Of a stretch of 5,519 nt of DNA, positions 1 to 4,980 are shown piece by piece; positions within the stretch are counted from its first letter, which is position 1; each line of letters opens with the position of its first letter. The notes under the pieces were generated by a model. That model had not been told where the DNA came from and made no database searches. It was given only the letters and a program-made list of their open reading frames with translations. The position numbers were made by a program, and so were the translations under genes. The stretch lies in the NCBI GenBank assembly GCA_905480065.1, contig CAJQOV010000111.1, positions 1-5,519 of the forward strand. Reading direction: 5' to 3'. This DNA is from an uncultured Gammaproteobacteria bacterium (GTDB lineage Bacteria; Pseudomonadota; Gammaproteobacteria; UBA9214).

Positions 1-168
1 CGGCAGCATCCAGTCCAGCAGTATCAGGTCGGGGGGTTGTGCGTGGGTGTGCCTGCGCGCCTCGGCAATGGAGGCGGCCTGCAAGACCTGGTAGCCGGCC
101 AGTTCCAGTGCATCGACCACCATCTCGCGCAGGTCGGTTTCGTCCTCGACGACCAGGATGGTCTGCAC
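1..168 (-). CDS. phoB: Phosphate regulon response regulator PhoB, N-terminal part (cut by window edge)
   Basis: This is the first 56 codons of an OmpR/PhoB-type response regulator, read on the minus strand and running off the left edge. The visible part is the start of the receiver domain: beta-1 ILVVEDE (residues 4-10) with the acidic pocket pair E8/D9, and the phosphoacceptor D52 inside LILLDWMLP (48-56). That block matches E. coli PhoB as I remember it. PhoB is the cytoplasmic transcription factor phosphorylated by PhoR when phosphate is scarce; it then binds Pho boxes. The DNA-binding half lies outside the window. The GTG at 166-168 was chosen because it places beta-1 at the usual distance from the N-terminus. 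No clear Shine-Dalgarno precedes it. An in-frame ATG at 250-252 would add 28 residues overlapping phoU; their composition (Ser/Ala/Pro-rich) looks non-native. The gene follows phoU with a 34-nt gap, so co-transcription and perhaps translational coupling are likely. Identity as PhoB rather than another OmpR-family regulator rests on the sequence match and on its neighbours. Confidence 0.9.
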   Translation of the reverse strand, partial: MQTILVVEDETDLREMVVDALELAGYQVLQAASIAEARRHTHAQPPDLILLDWMLP

Positions 169-202
169 GGGGGCGTTCGCTGCTGCGCCGTGCGGAGCGG
201 GT

Positions 203-922
203 TCAGATGCCGATTTCCTGCTCGAGTTCGGTGTGCGTGGTATGGCGTACATCCTTGCCCTCGACCAGGTAGACAATGTATTCGCAGATATTCTTGGCAT
301 GGTCACCGATACGCTCCAGCGCCCGCACCACCCAGACCAGCGACTGGAATTCCTCGACATCTTCCGGGTCGTTCTTCATGTGCTGGATCAGGTCGGTCAG
401 CAGGCCGACATAACGCTCATCGACATCGGCGTCACGCCGCGCCGAGGCAACCGCCGCCACGACATCCATGCGCACGAATGCATCCAGGGTGTCATGCAGC
501 ATGCCCAGCACCATTTGCCCCATGGCATCGATCTGCTGCATCAGCAGGTCCATGCCCGGGAACGAGGAATCGGTCATTTCGCGGGCGATGCGGGCAATCT
601 TTTCCGATTCGTCACCAATACGCTCGATGTCGGTAATCGTCTTGATAATGGTCATCACCATGCGCAGGTCACCGGCTGCCGGCTGGCGCCGGGCTAGGAT
701 ATAGGTACAGTCCTCGTCGATACCGACTTCCTGTGCATTGACCCGGTGATCGGTGCGGATCACGTACTCGGCCAGTTCGGGGTTCTTTTCCTTCAACGCG
801 GTGAGTGCATCGTTCACCTGGCGCTCGACCAGTCCGCCCATGGACACCACGCGATTACGCAAACTCTCCAGCTCACGGTCGAAGCGATGGTGGATATGTT
901 CACCGAGATTTGTAGGATCCAT
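203..922 (-). CDS. phoU: Phosphate-specific transport system accessory protein PhoU
   Basis: Encodes a 239-residue all-helical cytoplasmic protein, close to the 241 residues of E. coli PhoU. It has the two repeated three-helix bundles of the family, each carrying an ERIGD motif (residues 100-104 and 203-207) of the acidic metal-binding type. Other family landmarks are MGGLVERQV (28-36), ARRQPAAGDLRMVM (77-90) and NICEYIVYLVEG (211-222). PhoU represses Pho signalling when phosphate is plentiful, by connecting the Pst transporter to the PhoR kinase, and it limits phosphate uptake. The start at ATG 920-922 gives an N-terminus (MDPTNLGEHI) aligned with E. coli MDSLNLNKHI. It has an AGGA Shine-Dalgarno 4 nt upstream. 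A longer reading from ATG 953-955 adds 11 residues, but that codon falls in the predicted -10 region, so I rejected it. The gene is transcribed divergently from pstS and leads into phoB. In E. coli, phoU is instead the last gene of pstSCAB-phoU. Confidence 0.97.
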   Translation of the reverse strand: MDPTNLGEHIHHRFDRELESLRNRVVSMGGLVERQVNDALTALKEKNPELAEYVIRTDHRVNAQEVGIDEDCTYILARRQPAAGDLRMVMTIIKTITDIERIGDESEKIARIAREMTDSSFPGMDLLMQQIDAMGQMVLGMLHDTLDAFVRMDVVAAVASARRDADVDERYVGLLTDLIQHMKNDPEDVEEFQSLVWVVRALERIGDHAKNICEYIVYLVEGKDVRHTTHTELEQEIGI

Positions 923-930
923 ATTTTCCT
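923..930 (-). promoter_or_regulatory. phoU ribosome binding site
   Basis: On the minus strand the sequence AGGAAAAT directly precedes ATG 920-922, giving an AGGA core with a 4-nt spacer. It decides in favour of the 239-residue PhoU start over the ATG 33 nt further upstream. Confidence 0.65.
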
Positions 931-953
931 GCCTGTAAATAACGTGTTGCAGC

Positions 954-987
954 ATACTGCCGGAACATTATGACACAACTGTTACAG
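954..987 (-). promoter_or_regulatory. Pho box and promoter for phoU-phoB
   Basis: Read on the minus strand, positions 987-970 are CTGTAAC-AGTT-GTGTCAT: two 7-bp units separated by 4 bp. This is the direct-repeat geometry of the PhoB binding site, whose E. coli unit is CTGTCAT. Unit 1 matches 5 of 7 bases and unit 2 matches 6 of 7. A weak -10 candidate CAGTAT (plus positions 954-959) starts 10 nt downstream; TATGCT at 951-956 is an alternative. PhoB sites normally replace the -35 element, which fits the absence of one here. Activation by phosphorylated PhoB would make phoU-phoB autoregulated. The motif match is seen directly; function is inferred. Confidence 0.7.
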
Positions 988-993
988 TAACAG
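979..993. repeat. Perfect 7-1-7 palindrome CTGTTAC-A-GTAACAG
   Basis: A perfect inverted repeat of 7 bp around a single central base lies between the two divergent promoters and overlaps unit 1 of the minus-strand Pho box. It offers a TGTTAC half-site to each direction. It could be a second operator, an extra PhoB contact, or chance within a TGT/ACA-rich control region. It lacks a T-tract and is not a terminator. Confidence 0.6.
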
Positions 994-1032
994 CGCCCCG
1001 GATTTCGCCCGCAAACGGCAAATTCCCGGCAT

Positions 1033-1066
1033 TTGTAATACCATTGTCACAATTCAGGGCTAAGGT
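1033..1066 (+). promoter_or_regulatory. Pho box and promoter for pstS
   Basis: Positions 1033-1050 read TTGTAAT-ACCA-TTGTCAC, two 7-bp units with a 4-bp spacer in the PhoB-box arrangement. Each unit keeps the TGT core, and unit 2 carries the full TGTCA. Ten bases downstream is TAAGGT (1061-1066), a weak -10 with the conserved TA...T positions. This is the expected offset for a PhoB-activated promoter with no -35 element. Transcription would begin near 1073, leaving a leader of roughly 36 nt before pstS. No third unit in 11-bp phase is visible on either side. Confidence 0.75.
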
Positions 1067-1098
1067 GGCACCCGCTGACAAACCCCATCCGTTTTATC

Positions 1099-1108
1099 AG
1101 GAGAACCC
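1099..1108 (+). promoter_or_regulatory. pstS ribosome binding site
   Basis: AGGAG at 1099-1103 sits 5 nt before ATG 1109, a strong Shine-Dalgarno that fits high expression of the binding protein and fixes the start. Confidence 0.8.
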
Positions 1109-2143
1109 ATGAATAAAGCATCTTCCCTGCTGGTCGCCACCCTGCTCGGTCTAGGCATCAACCAGGCCCATGCGGCACGTGACAATATCCAGATCGTAGG
1201 CTCCAGCACGGTCTACCCGTTTTCCACCGTGGTTGCCGAGCACTTCGGCAAGGGTACCGGCTTCAAGACCCCCAAGGTGGAGGCCACCGGTTCCGGCGGC
1301 GGCTTCAAGTTGTTCTGTTCCGGTATCGGCGTGGACTACCCGGACATCACCAACTCCTCGCGCGCCATCAAACCATCCGAAATCGAGAACTGCGCCAGCA
1401 ATGGCGTAAAGGATATCGTCGAGGTCAAGATTGGCTACGACGGTATTGCCCTGGCCAATTCCAACCAGGTGCCGGTTATGCATCTGTCCCTGAAGGATAT
1501 CTTCCTGGCGCTGGCCAAGCAGGTCCCGGATCCGGCCGGCGCTGAAAAGCTGGTTGCCAACCCGTACCGGACCTGGAAACAGGTCAATGGCAGTCTGCCG
1601 GATACGGCCATCGAGGTACTGGGCCCGCCGCCGACTTCCGGCACCCGCGATGCCTTCGTGGAACTGGCCATGGACGGTGGCTGCAACAGCTTTGACTGGA
1701 TCAAGGCCATGGAAAAGACCGCTAAACAGGCCTACGAGGCGACCTGCCAGACCATTCGCGAAGACGGCGCATTCATTGAGGCCGGCGAGAACGACAACCT
1801 GATTGTGCAGAAGCTGGAAGCGAACCCGAAGGCCATCGGTATCTTCGGCTACAGCTACCTCGAGCAGAACAGCGACCGCATCCAGGGATCCATCATCGAT
1901 GGTGTCGAACCGGGGTTTGAAACCATCGCCAGTGGCGAGTACTCTGTCTCTCGCCCGCTGCTCTTCTACGTCAAGAAGGCGCATGTGGGTTCCATACCGG
2001 GCATCGCGGAATACCTGGCCGAATTCACCAGTGAAAAGGCCTGGGGCGAGGACGGCTATCTGTCAGACAAGGGTCTGATTCCGATGCCGGATGCTGAACG
2101 CAAACAGGTTGCAGCAGATGTCAAAGCTCTGAAGACGATGTAA
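1109..2143 (+). CDS. pstS: Periplasmic phosphate-binding protein PstS
   Basis: Encodes a 344-residue substrate-binding protein of the PstS family, which captures phosphate in the periplasm and delivers it to PstCA. The N-terminus is a classic Sec signal peptide: K3, a hydrophobic stretch SLLVATLLGLGI (6-17), and an AHA site with predicted cleavage after residue 22. There is no lipobox cysteine, so the product should be soluble. Ligand-binding landmarks are GSSTVYPF (31-38), the glycine-rich GSGGGF (61-66), SSRA (83-86) and PTSGTRDAF (175-183), the last being the phosphate-contacting loop. Four cysteines (C70, C95, C192, C213) could form two disulfides in the oxidising periplasm; this is inference. 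Length fits the family (E. coli precursor about 346 residues). It is first in the pst unit, behind a Pho box and a strong ribosome binding site, and is followed by its own terminator, a layout expected to give it an excess over the membrane subunits. Confidence 0.97.
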   Translation: MNKASSLLVATLLGLGINQAHAARDNIQIVGSSTVYPFSTVVAEHFGKGTGFKTPKVEATGSGGGFKLFCSGIGVDYPDITNSSRAIKPSEIENCASNGVKDIVEVKIGYDGIALANSNQVPVMHLSLKDIFLALAKQVPDPAGAEKLVANPYRTWKQVNGSLPDTAIEVLGPPPTSGTRDAFVELAMDGGCNSFDWIKAMEKTAKQAYEATCQTIREDGAFIEAGENDNLIVQKLEANPKAIGIFGYSYLEQNSDRIQGSIIDGVEPGFETIASGEYSVSRPLLFYVKKAHVGSIPGIAEYLAEFTSEKAWGEDGYLSDKGLIPMPDAERKQVAADVKALKTM

Positions 2144-2152
2144 TTCTGCTGC

Positions 2153-2186
2153 CGTGAAAAACTCTCGGGTGGGTATGATTTTCACG
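2153..2186 (+). other. Alternative inverted repeat overlapping the pstS terminator
   Basis: CGTGAAAA (2153-2160) and TTTTCACG (2179-2186) are perfect 8-bp complements separated by 18 nt. The downstream copy occupies nearly the whole terminator loop (2179-2184) and the first two bases of its 3' arm (2185-2186). The terminator 5' arm lies inside the loop of this alternative hairpin. Both structures cannot easily form together, so this is a candidate competing (antiterminator-like) structure. It is much weaker than the terminator and may be incidental. Confidence 0.4.
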
Positions 2187-2203
2187 TACCCACCTGATTT
2201 TTT
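2165..2203 (+). terminator. Rho-independent terminator between pstS and pstC
   Basis: Arms TCGGGTGGGTATG (2165-2177) and CGTACCCACCTGA (2185-2197) form a 13-bp stem with two G-U pairs and a 7-nt loop (2178-2184), followed at once by six T (2198-2203). It starts 21 nt after the pstS stop and ends 21 nt before the pstC start. With no promoter visible behind it, pstCAB would depend on read-through. It should act as an attenuator that raises the ratio of PstS to the transporter and gives pstS mRNA a stable 3' end. Confidence 0.85.
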
Positions 2204-2224
2204 ATTGTTATTGATAAAACCCGA

Positions 2225-3607
2225 TTGAATACAACCAACCTCTTTTTCCTGCTCTGCCTGCTCGGTGTACTCGGCTTCCTGTTTGGCCGGCACCGCGCCT
2301 ATGCCACCAGCCATGGCTCCATCAAGAATCTGAATTCGCTCCCGTCGCACTACGGGATGTACGCAATGACCCTTACGGTGATCCCGGCACTGGTGCTGCT
2401 TGCCTGCTGGGCAATGCTGTCCAGCCAGGCCATTGAAAAGGTATTGATCCTCGAACTGCCGCCCGAAATGCAGGCATTGCCGCGTGCAGAACTCGGCCTG
2501 CTGATCAACGACGTACGCAACGCCGCCCTGGGCCAATCCATTGCCGGCGACGACGTGCAGCTGATCCGACAACTGGGCAAGCGTTACCTGGAACTGGAGC
2601 GCGACAGTACCCGGATGCTGTGGCTGCTCTGCCTGGCGCTGTGCGCCGGCGGCGTCGCCTGGGCATGGCACCATATCCAGGCCAGACACCCGGCCCGCAC
2701 CCGTGTGGAACGAATAGTCGTGCTGGCGCTGATTACCTGCTCGTTGATCGCGGTATTGACGACCATCGGCATCGTGCTGTCGGTAATCTTTGAATCCATC
2801 CTGTTTTTCAAGCAAATCCCGCTGACGCAATTCCTGTTTGGACTGGAATGGAGTCCGCAAATGGCGATCCGCGCCGACCAGGTCGGCTCCTCCGGTGCAT
2901 TTGGCGCCGTACCGCTGTTCGCCGGCACCTTGCTTATCTCCGGCATTGCCATGGTGGTTGCGGTGCCGATTGGCCTGATGTCGTCCATATACATGGCGGA
3001 ATACGCCAGCCGGCGGGTACGCTCGATACTGAAGCCGGTGCTGGAAATCCTTGCCGGTATTCCTACCGTGGTGTACGGCTTCTTTGCCGCGCTCACCGTC
3101 GCACCGCTGATCCGTGATTTCGGCCATGCACTCGGGCTGCAAGTGGCCTCGGAGAGCGCACTGGCTGCCGGACTGGTGATGGGCATCATGATCATCCCGT
3201 TCGTCTCCTCGATTTCCGACGACGTCATATCGGCGGTTCCGCGCGCCATGCGCGAGGGCTCCTATGGCCTGGGGGCGACACAGTCCGAAACCATCCGGCT
3301 GGTGATCATTCCGGCAGCCCTGCCCGGCATCGTGGGTGGCGTGCTGCTGGCGATATCGCGCGCCATCGGCGAGACCATGATCGTGGTCATGGCAGCCGGA
3401 CTGTCCGCCAACCTGACCGCGAACCCGCTCGAGGCAGTAACCACCGTAACTGTACAGATCGTTACACTGCTGGTCGGCGACCAGGAATTCGACAGTCCCA
3501 AGACGCTGGCCGCCTTTGCACTGGGGCTGGTGCTGTTCCTGGTCACCCTGCTACTGAACATCATCGCACTGCACGTGGTGCGCCGTTACCGCGAGCAATA
3601 TGAATAA
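2225..3607 (+). CDS. pstC: Phosphate ABC transporter permease PstC, long form
   Basis: Encodes a 460-residue inner-membrane permease that forms the phosphate channel with PstA. The C-terminal half (about 165-450) is the standard transport domain. It has the EAA loop REGSYGLGATQ (343-353) ending in IIPAALP (361-367), which docks on PstB, and the conserved SRAIGETM (378-385), whose counterpart in E. coli PstC contains charged residues needed for transport. E. coli PstC has about 319 residues. The extra roughly 150 residues here carry hydrophobic segments at about 5-20, 47-65 and 131-147, with a charged stretch (69-130) between the latter two. I recall such extensions in long PstC proteins as DUF3708. 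The frame is open only from 2198; TTG 2225 is the first usual start and retains the first membrane segment, while the next Met (residue 45) would lose it. No Shine-Dalgarno precedes the TTG, so initiation may be weak. It lies directly behind the terminator and 17 nt before pstA. Confidence 0.93.
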   Translation: MNTTNLFFLLCLLGVLGFLFGRHRAYATSHGSIKNLNSLPSHYGMYAMTLTVIPALVLLACWAMLSSQAIEKVLILELPPEMQALPRAELGLLINDVRNAALGQSIAGDDVQLIRQLGKRYLELERDSTRMLWLLCLALCAGGVAWAWHHIQARHPARTRVERIVVLALITCSLIAVLTTIGIVLSVIFESILFFKQIPLTQFLFGLEWSPQMAIRADQVGSSGAFGAVPLFAGTLLISGIAMVVAVPIGLMSSIYMAEYASRRVRSILKPVLEILAGIPTVVYGFFAALTVAPLIRDFGHALGLQVASESALAAGLVMGIMIIPFVSSISDDVISAVPRAMREGSYGLGATQSETIRLVIIPAALPGIVGGVLLAISRAIGETMIVVMAAGLSANLTANPLEAVTTVTVQIVTLLVGDQEFDSPKTLAAFALGLVLFLVTLLLNIIALHVVRRYREQYE

Positions 3608-3624
3608 CCAGGACCCCGCACGCC

Positions 3625-4899
3625 ATGGATAATCGCACCATCGACCTGATGCAAAAACGGCTGCGGCGGCGCTATGCACGCGAAACCCGCTTCCAGTGGT
3701 ATGGCCGGATATCGATCGCTATCGCACTGATATTTTTGATGTTTCTATTCGTCAATATTTTCAGCAAGGGTTACAGCGCGTTCCAGCAAAGCGCGATAAT
3801 GCTCACGGTAAACCTGGATGAAAGCGAGTTCCCGCAAGACCGCAAGGATCCTGGCGCAATGATGGCGGTTGATTACGGCGGGCTGATCAAGCAATCCCTC
3901 TACAGGCAATTTCCGGAGGTTACCGAGCGCAAGGACAAACGCGCGCTGTTCCAGCTGATCAGCCCCGGCGCCGTCTATGCATTGCGCGACCAGGTCGCTG
4001 CGAATCCGGACAGCATCGGCAACAGCATCGACGTGTGGCTGCCGGCCAACGATGACGTCGACATGTACATCAAGCATGTAGCCGACCAGGCGGATGCAAC
4101 CGCCATGCGCCTGTCGGAGCAACAGGTGGTGTGGATCGAAAAGCTGCGTACCGACCAGCGCCTCGAGAAAAAATTCAACCGGATCTTCTTTACCTCCGGT
4201 GATTCCCGCGAACCGGAACTGGCCGGTATCCGCGGCGCCCTGACCGGCTCGTTCCTTACCCTGGTGGTTACCCTGCTGCTGTCATTCCCGATCGGAGTGG
4301 GTGCCGCGATCTACCTGGAGGAATTCGCGCCAAAGAATCGCTGGACGGACCTGGTTGAGGTCAATGTGAACAACCTGGCCGCGGTACCCTCCATCATTTT
4401 CGGCCTGCTGGGCCTGGCGGTATTTATCAACTTCTTCGGCGTGCCCCGTTCCGCACCACTGGTCGGTGGCCTGGTGCTGACGCTGATGACCCTGCCGACC
4501 ATCATTATTTCCAGCCGCGCCGTGATCAAGGCCGTACCTCCATCCATCCGCGAGGCAGCCCTCGGTGTGGGTGCCTCGCACGTGCAGACCGTGTTCAGCC
4601 ATGTAGTGCCACTGGCGCTGCCCGGCATGCTGACCGGCACCATCATCGGCATGGGCCGCGCCCTGGGGGAGACCGCCCCATTACTGATGATCGGCATGGT
4701 GGCCTTCGTGGTGGATGTCCCGACCAGCTTTACCGACTCCTCCACCGCGCTGCCGGTCCAGATCTACCTCTGGGCGGACAGCCCGGAACGCGGCTTCGAG
4801 GAGCGCACCTCGGCGGCCATCATGGTGCTGCTGGGCTTCCTGGTCGTCATGAATGCCGCCGCGGTCTACCTGCGGAAACGGTTTGAACACAAGTGGTAG
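3625..4899 (+). CDS. pstA: Phosphate ABC transporter permease PstA, long form with N-terminal domain
   Basis: Encodes a 424-residue inner-membrane permease, the partner of PstC. A basic cytoplasmic N-terminus (KRLRRRYARETR, 11-22) precedes a membrane segment at about 29-47. Residues 48-200 are hydrophilic and most likely periplasmic. The transport domain follows (about 203-420), with the EAA loop REAALGVGASH (309-319) ending in VPLALP (328-333), and the conserved MGRALGETAPLL (343-354). E. coli PstA has about 296 residues; the extra region resembles what I recall as DUF3333, found before the permease domain in many alphaproteobacterial and some gammaproteobacterial PstA proteins. The function of that domain is unknown to me; a location facing PstS suggests docking or gating. 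ATG 3625 has AGGA at 3610-3613, an 11-nt spacer that is somewhat long. The gene follows pstC by 17 nt and precedes pstB, so it is part of one operon. Confidence 0.95.
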   Translation: MDNRTIDLMQKRLRRRYARETRFQWYGRISIAIALIFLMFLFVNIFSKGYSAFQQSAIMLTVNLDESEFPQDRKDPGAMMAVDYGGLIKQSLYRQFPEVTERKDKRALFQLISPGAVYALRDQVAANPDSIGNSIDVWLPANDDVDMYIKHVADQADATAMRLSEQQVVWIEKLRTDQRLEKKFNRIFFTSGDSREPELAGIRGALTGSFLTLVVTLLLSFPIGVGAAIYLEEFAPKNRWTDLVEVNVNNLAAVPSIIFGLLGLAVFINFFGVPRSAPLVGGLVLTLMTLPTIIISSRAVIKAVPPSIREAALGVGASHVQTVFSHVVPLALPGMLTGTIIGMGRALGETAPLLMIGMVAFVVDVPTSFTDSSTALPVQIYLWADSPERGFEERTSAAIMVLLGFLVVMNAAAVYLRKRFEHKW

Positions 4900-4924
4900 T
4901 TCACGGAAAATACCGTGACCACCA
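4894..4924 (+). other. Hairpin at the pstA-pstB junction
   Basis: TCACGG (4901-4906) and CCGTGA (4913-4918) form a perfect 6-bp stem with loop AAAATA. A second outer helix TGGT/ACCA (4894-4897 and 4921-4924) is separated by a small internal loop. There is no T-tract, so it is not an intrinsic terminator. It overlaps the pstA stop codon and buries the upstream candidate GTG start (4915-4917) of pstB. It may tune translation or mRNA processing, or be incidental. Confidence 0.45.
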
Positions 4925-4965
4925 CCGGCACCGCTGTACCACGCCCGCCGACTCAACCGGGCATT

Positions 4966-4980
4966 GAGGAACCGCGAAGT
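4966..4980 (+). promoter_or_regulatory. pstB ribosome binding site
   Basis: GAGGAA (4966-4971) is a strong Shine-Dalgarno core 9 nt before ATG 4981. It favours this start over the in-frame GTG at 4915, which has only a weaker ACGGA (4903-4907) ahead of it. Confidence 0.6.

Noticed and set aside
169..252. N-terminal extension of PhoB to ATG 250-252
   Set aside because: It would add 28 residues of Ser/Ala/Pro-rich sequence before beta-1 of the receiver and overlap phoU by 50 nt. The GTG at 166-168 gives the normal receiver length.
37..697. Plus-strand open frames of 179 and 199 codons opposite phoU and phoB
   Set aside because: They are Arg/Pro/His-rich shadows of the phoU and phoB reading frames, with no credible start or domain.
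923..955. N-terminal extension of PhoU to ATG 953-955
   Set aside because: The extra 11 residues have no counterpart in E. coli PhoU, the ATG overlaps the predicted -10 region, and ATG 920-922 has an AGGA site.
1019..1035. Short inverted repeat CAAAT/ATTTG next to the pstS Pho box
   Set aside because: Only 5 bp of A/T-rich stem with a 7-nt gap; expected by chance and not a recognisable operator.
1151..1984. Long minus-strand open frame (277 codons) opposite pstS
   Set aside because: It is fully antisense to a confidently identified gene, the translation resembles no family I know, and it has no ribosome site. Long antisense frames are common opposite GC-rich genes.
2204..2224. Possible promoter for pstC after the terminator
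   Set aside because: The 21 nt are A/T-rich but contain no -35/-10 pair with proper spacing and no room for a leader, so a separate promoter is not supported.
2063..3142. Minus-strand open frame (359 codons) opposite the pstS end and pstC
   Set aside because: It spans the terminator and two real genes, its translation is Gln/His/Arg-rich with no domain features, and pstC coding evidence on the plus strand is decisive.
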